From NCBI RefSeq assembly GCF_000224145.3, contig NC_020171.2:1189391-1253390 (forward strand): a DNA stretch of 64,000 nucleotides, given 5' to 3'. Source of the stretch: Ciona intestinalis (Eukaryota; Chordata; Ascidiacea; Phlebobranchia; Cionidae). The notes beneath the pieces were generated by a model. It searched no databases, was not told the DNA's origin, and was given only the letters and a program-made list of their open reading frames with translations. Of the stretch, positions 1 to 10,364 are shown piece after piece (the stretch's first letter is position 1; every line of letters starts with the position of its first letter). Made by a program: the position numbers and the translations under genes.

Positions 1-1376
1 GGTTTAATTTTTGGGCAAATTATGGCAGAAAGGGCTTTAAGTTTTTACTTGCAATGCCTTTGAGTATATTTTGACTCTAACTCTTTTAATAAAACTATTT
101 TTATATTCTTTTTGGCCTACTGGTATCAAAATGTAAAATTTTGTTCCAATGTTTCCTCTGCTGTTCTAGTTCTTGCTAAATGGCAGATGAAACTTTAAAA
201 TAAAGTTACGTTTTTTCATAGAGAATCTAAAAAATATCACTATGAGTGGCAGCAGAGGTATAATTGGAATTTTCGGGTTTTTGATGGTAAAACTTTAAAT
301 CTAGCCACATAAACATGACAAAGCTAATTCAAAATGATTAAGAAATTCATGAAAGTAAAGACGTCCGCTATTGTAGCCATAAAACTTTTGTCTTCATTTT
401 TTTGAGTAGTTTTACTTATAAGTTATAAATTATATGTTTCTTCACATTTTAAATGCTGAAATATTTTTTTGCCGGTGCACAAAATAATTACATTTTTTGG
501 CGTTTAAATTTGCATTTATCCATTTTCGATTAAAACAACTTTTGCTAGTATGCCACTTACAGTATAAAAAAAAGTTAAATGGTATTTATTTTCCTTTAAA
601 TACATCCGTTTTCTTGCACATCCTATATCTACTAACACATGGTTTTTAGTTTAACTAACTTTTGTCATTTCATCCTTAATTTTGTTTTTTCGTAGAAATT
701 TAGGCTTTTTCGAAAAAAGGAAAACATTTTGCTATTTTGTTTCGCCCACACTGTATTCTGTTTTTAAAATATATTTTCAATGCTAGATATATTATAAAAA
801 AAACACATTTTAAAACACTTTTTAGATGTAATTGTTTAAAAATGTTGTACCTAGTTGTTCAAAGCAGTCAACTCTTAGGAGAAAGTTAAAAAAAAACATT
901 TTTTAAAAAATATTTTGGTTGCTGATTTCTGTATCTCAACCAATCACAAGAAAGGAAGCAAATTCAAACTTACCAATCAGATAACATATGCACTTTATTA
1001 AGCGCTCAGCAAAATACAGGTAGGTCTCATTATTTAATTGCAATCAAATTATATAAAAGCGTATATTCTAATATAGTATTTACAAAAAGGTAGTAATCTA
1101 TAGAAAACATTTGACATACACTTAAAAATATATTCTACACTTGTTATTTCAGAAATTACTACTTTATTTCGCTTAAAAAGCAGAATGCTGGTTAAACGAA
1201 TGGAAGTCATTTATTTATCATGGCGGAGAAACGGCAGTCGTTATGAGACGGGTGTTGCCTCTAGTTTGTAGCAGCAGACATGTAAGTTTTAAAGTTAAAT
1301 GTTAGACCGTCATTTGAATCTTGAATGAATGTGACTTGTTTCATCCTCGCGTGGCGTGCAAGGAGAGTCGTTTTCT
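1..1376. other. AT-rich spacer, no gene seen
   Basis: About 1.2 kb of A/T-rich sequence with no splice-bordered open frame I could extend. Around 1200-1375 there are worn family B repeat pieces just beyond the stop codon of the minus-strand membrane-protein gene; the TTTATT at about 1211 could serve that gene as a minus-strand AATAAA poly(A) signal. Confidence 0.5.
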
Positions 1377-4300
1377 TTAATCAGATCTACAACATTTCTT
1401 ATTCGCGCATAACGCGAATGTGTACAGCGTTGGTACAACGAAAAGTATGAGAAATGCGCCCCATGTACAAACGCCTACAATTGCCGCAATGAGAATCGGA
1501 GACGTTAGTGTTGACTGTAAGGACAATACTGCGCTCAATCTGTTAGAAACATGTTACAGTTAAATAGGGTAATAAAATCCACTTTATATAGTACTGTGGG
1601 TAAGATAGATACCGTTAGAGCATAATATCATGGTAATAGGCCAACTCGTACTTGAATGTTTCGGGGTAATGAACCAATAACTCGTGCTTGAATTTCAGGT
1701 CCCGTGGCGTGTCACGTTACAGGACCTTACCCATGTTAAATATGAATGAATGTAACCCATTTATCATTGCATGGAGGGGGCAACACAGCCGGTAACACAC
1801 ACGGGTGTTCGGTTTTACACACCTGGTGCCAGCTTACGAGTTGCAACGTATGCAAATTTGTGCGTGATTTTTTTTTAATTCCTGTTTTTGATCTTATGTA
1901 TTTTTATGTACAAAATAATGATAGAAATACCACTTACTTCGTGTACATAAGAACCGACACGGGCGCTGTGGTCATCGCTGCTACAACAAGCAAGGCAAGA
2001 AAACATAAGATCAAAAATGCAACGAATAATTCGCAGCAATGGTTCCTTGGTTTTTGACTGTGTGAGCCTCCGTAGTGACGACGAAGGATTAGGAGCTGCC
2101 TCTGTTGCTAAGCGACGGAGAAAAATAGTAAGGTGTGAGATTGCTAATTAGCTGGTAAAACTTTGGAGGAATATTTTATTTATTTGTATTGTATGGTTAC
2201 ATTTTAGACAGCGCATAAGGGACCACTATGTTGAAGCAATTGCTGACGTTAAGTGTCTTGCCCAATACACACTTACGCCCACAATGGTAGCATAATCAAG
2301 CCTTGGACCTGTAAACTCTGGGTTTCTGAAGGCATGACTGGTAATTACGACAAATAAGTGTTATGTGTGAGACTTGAACCCAGTACACGTTGCGGTCATT
2401 TAAAATACCTGCATAACATAACGTTGGTAACGATATTCAGCTTCCAAAAATCCAACATAACCAACTGACATCATCACGCTTAAAAGTTTTCCACCAACTG
2501 CAATTAACCAGTAGAAGTCGCTAGAGAGCAATATAAATAATTATTCAGGATTTGATAAATGAATTCAACTTCTTTATCTTTGCGTGATAGGGCAACGACA
2601 GTTGTTGTAACACGGGTGGTCCGTTTTATACACCTCGTGCCCGCTTTTGGTGATTACGTTAGTTCGGAAATATGGGATATTATGTTCTAACATCAGTATC
2701 CATTTTACCCCGCAGTACTATATACCACTTACATAGATAGTGGGAAAATTTGAGAATCGTTCCAATCGCTTAGTGGACTCAAATTGTTGCATGTTGATGT
2801 AAACGACGTATGGCATTTCCAACATCTGAAGAAAAAATGATGTTTTAACTTGGTTTGAATGAATGTAACTTATTTGTTCTTAGGGCAACGATAGTCGTGA
2901 TAGCACAGGTGTTCTGTTTCATATGTCTTGTGCCCACTTACACGTATACACCTTGTGGGTAATTGTATTTTCTGCATGGCAGACAGCCCAAAACTGAAAG
3001 CTGGGTTGGAGCATTTATGGTTAAGTGTCTTGCCCAAGGACACATACGCCCACAACGGTAGCAGCGTTAAGCCCCAAACTCGTAAACTCTGGTCTAGAAA
3101 CATTCGCACTACCCACGAGCGTGGGTTCTCATGACGTCACCGCTTTTATGACGTCATCAGTTAGTGTTTAAAATGTATTCTCACCTAAGACCAACAGGGG
3201 ATAAAACCAACGACAAGGCATCAGTTGCTAAAGCGGCGAGTGTGACGTCATGAAAAAGAGCGAGCATAATCACTGTAGCGTAACGGAGCACTCGTTTTAT
3301 TCCTCTTTCCTCTTTGCGGAATGTGTAATCTGGGGGAAAACAAAAATAGTTGCAACAGTAAAACTGAAAAGACCTTTAAAACGTGACAGGGTTTAACATC
3401 TAATGAGGTCTATGAAAATAGCAACCTGGGTGTTGGAGTAATAGACACTTTTGGCCAAATCTGAAGTCCCATGGTGCTTGTGTATATATAGACGTAGTTT
3501 TTACGCGTATTTAACTATACCACCATAATTTTTACCTAACTTTTTTGTTAATATTATTAGCAAACTTTTTCCAGCATTTGATTGCGACTATACTCTACTT
3601 TACAGATGCTAGGTTCGAATACCACCCTCGGTAGCTTAAATACGCACCAATATAGTCGTCTTCGTCTGATACGCCTTCGTCTCCGTCAAAACGTGGTGGA
3701 TTAGATACTGCTATAACTGCAGGGAGCAAGATGAAACTGAAGCCAGCAATAACCAAGTACGCCCATGTAACTATTGTGCTGTCTTGAAAATTTCTGTCGA
3801 AAAGATTGTAAAAAAATGTTTATTCTAGTATAGTACTGTGGGGCAAGATGGATACCGTTAGCACATAATACCCTCATATTTCCCGGGTATACGATTCAAA
3901 ACAATCTTTGTTTGCTACCACATGTGATAAAAAGAGAATGAAAACATGTCCCATTCGTGGTACAAGGCCTGCGTTGATTTTCTCGCGTGTTACAGTCTTA
4001 TACAAATTCTAATTCTAATTATTAAATTTCATGCAAAACGCTTTGCGCGTTCTACAATTGCGTTTGAATTTAATCAGGTTTTCGTCTGGTTTTACTATAG
4101 AGTTGTTTAAGCAGTAAGTTAGAGTCGTACTGTAAATAACATAATCATGTGCTTATATTTGGATCAAAATGGTCTTGAACAGTAGAATGTCATTTATACT
4201 TACGAGGTAACTAGTTCGGAATTTTGCTCAAAGAACTGGAAATTCTTACAATAACTCGTGTTTTGAAATGCCGGGACGGAGTTCCTTAATGCGAACGTTT

Positions 4301-4975
4301 GAAAGCTAAATAAACTGAAAAACATGGATGTTAGAAAGTGGAAAGTCATTTTACCACTAACCTAATTGTATGGCTTTACATGCTATGCAGACCATGTATC
4401 GGTCTGTTATATCTAAATAAGGTGTACACGCCCTATAAGGCCAATTGCCTGTAACAGCCACGCTTTTTAATTGACACTCTTTCCAACACTTTTTATCCAT
4501 AGCGTGATCTAATATTCTGATTTATAACTTCGTAAATGTAAATTGGTATATTTTTTTAACCAGGTAGTACATTTCGCTTCAGCATTGGTTTCTTTTTGAG
4601 TGTGTTCCTACAGCGAAAGATGCGAGGGGACCTGGGGTATTTATAAAGTCCAATCTAACGGCTGGAAATTGGTATTAAATTTCAAAGTTGTAATTGTGCA
4701 AAAATTAAGATTTTTGGCGAATGCTTTAAATTATACTAACAAATGGTAGGCCTATACGTGCGTTTAATGTGTTTAAATACGACCGCCATGCCTTGAAAAA
4801 CAAGAAATTTCGCAATGTCACGGTCACATGCCTACAAAAGGAAACCATAACATAAGATAACGTACCTGATTTCGTTAAAGTGTATCAGCCAGTACAATAA
4901 AAAGCCATCCCCCGCAAAATCTGCCAGTTTAATTATAACGAACAGACTTATGGTAAACGTGTATCTTGCGCACAT
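1377..4975 (-). CDS. Multi-pass membrane protein, unknown family, 9 exons
   Basis: Exons (high to low): 4866-4975, 4561-4607, 4358-4508, 4204-4314, 3648-3793, 3185-3329, 2409-2520, 1938-2057, 1377-1514 (stop). All borders are AG/GT, phases match throughout, and the total is 1080 nt, giving 359 residues. No exon is long enough to stand out as an ORF. The product starts with a hydrophobic segment (residues about 6-31), has a Cys-containing region (about 55-140), then strong membrane segments near residues 145-170 (WAYLVIAGFSFILLPAVIAV), 205-235, 245-270 and 315-350 (ILIAAIVGVCTWGAFLILFV), ending in a Cys-rich basic tail. The 43 nt intron between exons 3 and 4 uses a weak GTGGTA donor and is the least certain join; the GTGCGT donor of exon 5 is also unusual. 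The pattern faintly recalls the TMEM121/TMEM26 kind of polytopic protein, but I do not recognise the family. A TATA-like TTTATA (5024-5029, minus strand TATAAA) lies about 50 bp upstream. Confidence 0.68.
1587..1740. repeat. Family A MITE end plus family D fragment
   Basis: The left 45 bp matches the start of the family A MITE (TATAGTACTGTGGG, then AAGAT...CATAATATC). It runs into a piece resembling family D (GGTCCCGTGGCGTG...GGACCTTACCCA). Both are truncated. Lies in the last intron of the membrane-protein gene. Confidence 0.55.
1741..1870. repeat. Family B element
   Basis: Begins with TGAATGAATGTAAC and carries the family core (CACACGGGTGTTCGGTTTTACACACCTGGTGCC, given in part) seen more than 25 times in the window. 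Lies between exons 8 and 9 of the minus-strand membrane gene. Confidence 0.65.
2215..2400. repeat. Worn tRNA-like SINE, reverse orientation
   Basis: Contains GTTAAGTGTCTTGCCCAA, CGCCCACAATGGTAGCA and a reversed B-box-like GACTTGAACCCAG, the hallmarks of the SINE module seen in better copies at 60690-60850 and 61060-61153. Diverged. Confidence 0.5.
2555..2665. repeat. Family B element
   Basis: GAATTCAACTTCTTTATCTTTGCG, then the family core with ACAGTTGTTGTAACACGGGTGG and TACACCTCGTGCCCGC (parts given). Intron of the membrane-protein gene. Confidence 0.6.
2850..3125. repeat. Composite family B plus reversed SINE
   Basis: Starts as family B (TTGAATGAATGTAACTTATT), continues through CACCTTGTGGGTAATTG, and then into the SINE module (GTTAAGTGTCTTGCCCAAG, then CCCACAACGGTAGCAGC, then a reversed B-box region). 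The same order recurs at 13140, 16070 and 51575. Confidence 0.65.
3826..3975. repeat. Family A MITE, shortened
   Basis: TATAGTACTGTGGGGCAAGA at the left, internal TTTGTTTGCTACCACATG, and a degraded right end. Lies in the intron between exons 4 and 5 of the membrane-protein gene. Confidence 0.65.
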
Positions 4976-5082
4976 ATTTGCAGAATCCTAGATTTTCAAA
5001 TCAATTACTGCATAAATAATTTGTTTATATAAAAGATATATAATCATGAAAATGCGTACTGGTATATATAACACATAGTACT

Positions 5083-5270
5083 GTGGGGTAAGATAGGACA
5101 CCTTTAGCACTTAATATCTAAATATCCTGAATTAACAAGTCTATGGGAGTTGTGAGCATACGGTTTTGTGTTTTATGGTCTTTGAAATGTTTTTTGTTTA
5201 CTACCAAGTTGGACGAGAAAATAGACAAAAAAGCGTCCCATCTTCCCCCACCCCACTATATATAACACAA
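5083..5270. repeat. Family A MITE, near full length
   Basis: Left end ATAGTACTGTGGGGTAAGAT and right end CGTCCCATCTTCCCCCACCC form imperfect inverted ends. The interior has GTCTATGGGAGTTGTGAGCA and TTTGTTTACTACCAAGTTGG. Spacer upstream of the membrane-protein gene. Confidence 0.75.
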
Positions 5271-6300
5271 TAAGTGCCCTAGTATATAATAATTGCATAA
5301 CGCTAGCCAAATCTTTATCGTATACTGACAATTAAAACGTTTTAAGTTTTCTTGTTTTCCGTTCTGTACGACTGTAGCTGTAATAATAGTAATCCATATC
5401 CTAACAACCCATTTGCACGACTAAAAACGTTATTCAAATTTCATAAAAATCCGACGAAAAAAGCATTGCAACTTCTGTATTAAAAACCTCATGCGTATAT
5501 CTTTACATTAAATAAACACTAAAATCGCATGGTAAACTTTCAAGTTCGTTGTTGGCATTTTATAAAACTGGCAAATACTGCACTAAACGTACATGCATTA
5601 AACTTTTACGTATCATGGGTTTTTAAAACCACTAAATCAGCATGTTAGGACTTTCCAAAATTTCTGAGTAACTAAAAACAGTAAGCCTTTCTATTACGCG
5701 CACGAATGCGCAGCTCAGTACTTCCCGTTTTACGCTTCGGTTGCGTCTTAATATAGGTTCAGGTTAGCCTCCTTTTCTGCGGTCTAAAAACAACACCCAA
5801 AACGAGATGCCTCCTTTATGTATTGGGTAATATAGAAATGTTTATAACTGGCCATAGTACTGTAGTGTAAGATGGGATAACTTTTCGCACATAATAACCC
5901 ATATTTCCTAATCGTTTTTTGTAACAATTAACAACGCGCTTTTAGGGTCGTGAGGATACAGTCATATAATTTTACCAATGTTATTTGTTTACTACCAAAT
6001 GGGACGAAAATATGTCTCTACGTTAATTATGTTAATCAAATGCCGCAAGTTTCGCTCAAAAAGTTACATACGCGGTAACTCGTAAGCAGGCATGCGGTGT
6101 CTGAAACAGAACACTCAAGTTATAATGACTGTTTTTGCCCGCCACGCGAGGAAAACCATTTATTTAAATGTGCCCTGCGCCTTAAACCAGCAGTGTTTCC
6201 GCGATGTTAAAATATTAAACGGAGATGAAGAGAAAACGAAGTAAAAAATGACAGGAAACACTGAAATTCTAAGCGTTGATTGCCTCACCCCGCTTTTCGT
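5271..6300. other. Spacer between divergent genes
   Basis: Lies between the minus-strand membrane gene and the plus-strand peptide gene. It holds a family A MITE at 5853-6020, a worn family B piece near 6050-6170, and a higher-GC patch with CG dinucleotides at 5695-5760. No coding exon seen. Confidence 0.45.
5853..6020. repeat. Family A MITE, right end lost
   Basis: CATAGTACTGTAGTGTAAGA at the left; interior GTCGTGAGGATACAGTC and TTTGTTTACTACCAAATGGG; ends without the matching inverted terminus. Confidence 0.65.
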
Positions 6301-6309
6301 TTACCATGC

Positions 6310-6316
6310 TTATAAA
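6310..6316 (+). promoter_or_regulatory. TATA box of the small peptide gene
   Basis: TATAAAA lies 44-50 bp upstream of the ATG at 6360, so a start site about 30 bp downstream would leave a 5' leader of only some 15-20 nt. The spacing supports the choice of first exon. Confidence 0.5.
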
Positions 6317-6359
6317 ACCGAAGCAATTGAGCCACACGTACACAACGACCACACTTCGG

Positions 6360-7528
6360 ATGCTGCTGTTACTTCAACTGCTACAATGTACGGTATTGGA
6401 TTTAATCTCAAGGTTTGAGTTAAGTACTATTTAAATTTAAACTAAATTTGTGTTACTTGCTATTACTATTATACTTTCGTAGTGTTTTACTACGCTACTT
6501 TTACTATTATATTACTGTATTGTTGTTACTAATACTACATTATTATTATTTTAACAGTAACGTGCCTTGCGTTTTACATTACATTCTATTTTAATGTTAG
6601 TTTACTTTTATCGATAATTTATTATTTCAGGATTTGCTCGACAGTTCTTTATTACGTCAGTTGATACGTCACCTGCGACGTGGCATCGGAATGTTAATAT
6701 TGCGTTCGTTACGTCACAATCGCTTCATTAACTCGCTACGTCACAATTTCACTCATTATGTCGCTAAAATCGGAAGAACATCGCGTCACAGCGTTCGCTT
6801 TCGCTTGCGATAACTACGTCATCGCTAGCCACGTCAATACGTCATAATGCGTTTATTCTGCGCGTACGTTTCGCGACGCTTTTTATCATGGGGCCCCAAG
6901 CACGTTTTATGTTTGCGCAAGGCACGTTGATGATATGTTTTAATTTATTGTAATTATATTTTCGCTGCGGGTTTGCGCAAATGAAGAAAGAAGTTCAAAG
7001 AATCGGTAAAGTATAAATCACAATTGGCATTATAACGTACATAAGCTCTTTTCTAGAAACATCGCTGATGTGACGTCACGAAGTGGTGATGACGCAACAG
7101 AAGAACCCACTTCGTAAGCTATTTTGTTTTGTCACTTAATAGTTTTCATAACTTGAAGAAGGCAGTTCTAGGATGTTTTATATTTTTAGAAAACGGTATG
7201 TGACGTCACAGAGGACCAAGCGACCGAGTTACGAAGCTCTAAATGAAGGTAGTTGTGACGTAATAATGTATATGATGTGTTTTAACGATTCTATTGTTGC
7301 AGAAAAGCCGGCGAATGAAACCGCAAAAAAGGCACAAGGTATAGTTTGATAATAAAAGCAAATAGGAATTTTAAGTAAAGTATACAATACCTTATAGTTA
7401 AGTATGAATTATTTAAGTAAAATGAGATACATTTTAAATGGAATGCATTTTACGTATATATATAACAAGTTGTGTAACTAATGTTTCCTGTATTCGCAGA
7501 CGAAGAACAAAGACGAAGACGCCGATAA
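6360..7528 (+). CDS. Short secreted-type peptide precursor, 5 exons, novel
   Basis: Exons 6360-6412, 7057-7113, 7190-7248, 7303-7338, 7500-7528 (stop). Phases agree at all four junctions and the sum is 234 nt, giving 77 residues. Residues 1-17 (MLLLLQLLQCTVLDLIS) are leucine-rich and could be a short signal peptide or anchor, although a basic residue before the hydrophobic run is lacking. The rest is polar and charged. It contains SKR at 37-39, TKR at about 46-48, KK near 65 and a run of five arginines at the C-terminus. Paired basic residues flanking short stretches are the usual layout of prohormones, but there is no Gly for amidation and no repeated peptide, so this reading is only suggestive. 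A TATA box precedes it and AATAAA motifs follow at 7982 and 8007. An alternative second exon at 6633-6812 would give an Arg/His-rich product from a second ATG (6386). I do not recognise the family. Confidence 0.5.
6640..6850. promoter_or_regulatory. Dense cluster of CRE-like ACGTCA sites
   Basis: About 200 bp in intron 1 of the peptide gene carries at least eight TACGTCA/ACGTCA or related words (e.g. TTACGTCAGTTGATACGTCA, CTACGTCACAA, AATACGTCATAA). These match the core bound by CREB/ATF bZIP factors. The stretch is CG-rich against its AT-rich surroundings. It could be an intronic enhancer or part of the local excess of this word; function not shown. Confidence 0.4.
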
Positions 7529-7981
7529 AGGATGCCGGTTTGAGGTTTTGAGTGTTTATTATTGTGTGTTGAATGATTGGGAAGCACTTTTACAGTGTTG
7601 CCAGACTGGTTGTCCCTTGACTGGTGCACTCTTACAGTGTTACCAGTCATTCTGTGTTGCTAGTCATTTTTGCTGGATCTAACGTTTGCCAGCTGTTTTT
7701 GAAAGTCACTACTATAGTGCATTTTGCATGTCACTGAAATATATGCAATGAAATTATGGCGAACATCTTGCTGGATCGGATTTTGTTGTTGTACACTCTA
7801 TTGGGTACTTCGTCTACAAAGATTGAATCTTTCAGCGATTCTGTATAGACCTAATCGCTTGGTGAGAACGCTGTATTGGTACACAAATACTCCAGTATAT
7901 TACGCACTTTATAATATACGCGCCTTTTTTAACACTTAAGTTCCCTTGTGTTTTAAATTCCCTCTAATTAAATTAAATTTT

Positions 7982-8012
7982 AATAAATGTTATGATAATT
8001 CATTTCAATAAA
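7982..8012 (+). terminator. Poly(A) signals of the peptide gene
   Basis: Two AATAAA hexamers, 7982-7987 and 8007-8012, lie about 450 bp past the stop codon of the peptide gene. They are the first canonical signals downstream on this strand. Confidence 0.5.
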
Positions 8013-8039
8013 TGTAACTTAAACTTCCCAACGTTAATA

Positions 8040-8930
8040 ACTATATATTGAAACGTCATGTAGCGCGATTGGGACGATGGCCACGTCACAATTGCGCTAC
8101 GACGTCGATACGGTGGGTCAGAGCATTGTCCTGACCCAGCGTTCGGTGCGGTTACGTCAGTTTTGATTGAGTTGCGTCACGGCCAGGTTGTTGCGTGGAC
8201 GTCGCCGCCAGTGATGCTACGCTAGGTATTTAGGTCACTGTCAATGCGGTTCGTAACCACCTGGCGTAGTTTCGTAACGGTCGATGCGGTGCGTAGCAGC
8301 CGAACGATATTATATTGCGTGAAGATATAACGAGAGTATCGCGGTACCAACATGGCGACTTATCTTGGGGTTAGGACATACGGAGCTGTTGTTGGCTTCG
8401 ATTCCTTGGGGTCGGACATTCAATATGGTGTACACTGCAAATGATTATCCTTCAGGATTTGAACCATATTTTCTTTGAATATGTTTCAATGATCATGTCC
8501 GCGTTAATTACTTTTTGCTTGTCCCCTTTTTGTATGGTTGAGTTGTTGTGTTTGTTGCACGTTTGGCACAATTTTTCTCTGCACTCGTAGTAATATTTTT
8601 GTCTTTTTGTCGGCGTGTTATTTGTATTCGTTGTACAATTTTTGTCTATTGGGGTACTTTAACCTGCGTGGACAGTAACATCCCGCAAGGGTTTCTCACC
8701 TAAGTAGAAACCCACTACCATTGGCTGGGGGCTTGTCGTGCCGTAGTGGCTTTCCACCAACGCCAGCCACCTAAATTATGAAGGTATTTTAATCCTGTTA
8801 TTATTTTTCAGAAGGGAATTTCTTTACCACGTTGTTTTAGAACAGAATATTGAAGTGCTGTGTTTAGCTGTATGCTCCATATATGTCGCACTGTTGATTT
8901 TCATATCTACGAATTCAGAATAAACTGTAC
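8040..8930 (+). ncRNA. Possible structured non-coding transcript
   Basis: A GC-richer block (8050-8450) is followed by AT-rich sequence and an AATAAA near 8920. Perfect short stems are visible. GGGTCAG pairs with CTGACCC around 8115-8140. GCTACGC pairs with GCGTAGC between about 8217 and 8297. The 8 bp stem 8689-8696/8706-8713 is followed by two crossing 7 bp stems (see finding). A 31-codon ORF with a good start context (ACCAACATGG) occupies about 8351-8446, and nothing extends it. Direction and boundaries are guesses; it could equally be a regulatory region. Confidence 0.22.
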
Positions 8931-8972
8931 CAACTTTACGTATTACGTATTCATTGCTTCATTGTATAATTA

Positions 8973-9205
8973 TATAGCACTTTGGGGTAAGACGGGACAC
9001 CTTTAGCACATTTTACAAATATCTTGATCGTGTTTTATAGAGTTAACAACGATTTATGGAAGTTCTGAGGATACGGGTTTTTAATTCATTAAATGTTCTT
9101 ACTACCAAATTGGACAGAAAAATAGATACCAAATTGGACAGAAAAATAGAATATGAAAAGGTATCTTCCCTTCATACGATTTAAGAGTGAGGACCATAGT
9201 ACTGT
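8973..9205. repeat. Family A MITE with inner duplication
   Basis: TATATAGCACTTTGGGGTAA at the left; interior TTCTGAGGATACGGG. A short direct duplication of ACCAAATTGGACAGAAAAAT follows at 9109-9148, and a stray ATAGTACTGTAGTG end appears near 9193. Confidence 0.6.
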
Positions 9206-9985
9206 AGTGTACACGCCAATTGCTAAAGCTGGGAAAGTGGCCGCTACTCCGCTACTGTATCTGGCTAGAAGTCGTTGTAAATAGCCGTCTAAATTAGCGA
9301 ACATATCCAGCCTAAAGTAGCAACTGTTTCTAGCATGAAGTACCCGATTTAAATTACCTACCATTTCTATAACCTAAGGTAGGCAATCCTACATATAAAA
9401 CTGTATAATGTTTTCTACGAAAATGCTTAATTTTCATACTTTTATCATTTTTACTTTAAACAGATTATTAACTCAAATAAATGATCAAAAGTGTCAGAAA
9501 ACTGGTCCCAAGCTTCCTAGCCACAGAACTTGCAGCTGTATGAGAACATACAGGTACGTGAAACAGACTCTCTACACCAATGTACAAACAACAGTTTCTA
9601 CAAAGACAAAAATAAATAAGGACACTTAATACTAGAATGGCAATCAGAGGCATTATTAGGGAACTGCTTATTTTTGAAAAAAAATTTAAAAATTTCGCAT
9701 CTTTTCATCTTAGGAAAAAAATTAAAATTTTTCACTTTTGACAAAAACCATGTACTTTTTTTCGGAATAAAATTGAGTAAAATGATTTTTACACTTTCGG
9801 TAAAACTAAAAAGCAATTAAAAATTAATGAATATGTAGTGAGCCACTGCCAAATGTCCATTAAAACAACTGCTTTTTGTCCATTAAAACTGCTTTTTTGG
9901 GGTAAAAGAAACATTCCTCTAATTAATGGAACACGAATGTAAATAGCATGGGCACAAATTTAGCCAAAAAACGTCGAAAATAGAA
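9206..9985. other. Spacer, nothing recognised
   Basis: Mostly AT-rich. Short open frames exist on both strands but none has splice borders, a start context or composition suggesting a gene. 9660-9830 is A/T-rich with runs of A and T. Confidence 0.4.
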
Positions 9986-9989
9986 CTTA

Positions 9990-10215
9990 ACATTCGTAGT
10001 ACTTTGGGTTAAGACGGATACTGTTAGCAGATAATATCACATATTACATTTACTTTATGATCGTGAGGATACGGTTATATGATTCTGTTAACAGTCTTTG
10101 TTTACTACCAAATGAAACATAATAAAAACATGGATAACTTACCCGGTTATATGATTCTGTTAACAGTCTTTGTTTACTACCAAATGAAACATAATAAAAA
10201 CATGGATAACTTACC
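9990..10215. repeat. Family A MITE with exact 72 bp tandem duplication
   Basis: Left end GTAGTACTTTGGGTTAAGAC. From 10072 to 10215 the segment starting CGGTTATATGATTCTG and ending in TTACC is present twice head to tail with a period of 72 bp and no visible difference, so the duplication is recent. Confidence 0.7.
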
Positions 10216-10364
10216 CCTATATAATTATATTAACATATGCACTTTGTTCAATATGTGACCATTTAACTGTAATCGAGTGTATGAAACATTAACCTTTTAA
10301 GTTGGTAAAGCAAAATGACCTAATTTTAATTCGCATTTGAAATAAAGAAAATCACACGATTAAA

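Noticed and set aside
1746-2057. Plus-strand 103-codon frame
   Set aside because: Overlaps a family B repeat and is the antisense shadow of exon 8 of the minus-strand membrane-protein gene.
2870-3134. Overlapping frames on both strands
   Set aside because: Lie wholly in the composite family B/SINE repeat.
8560-8770. Spliceosomal snRNA, spliced-leader or telomerase RNA
   Set aside because: U-rich Sm-like words (AATTTTTGT) and stems are present, but no known snRNA core, no ATTCTATTTGAATAAG leader and no telomere template were found.
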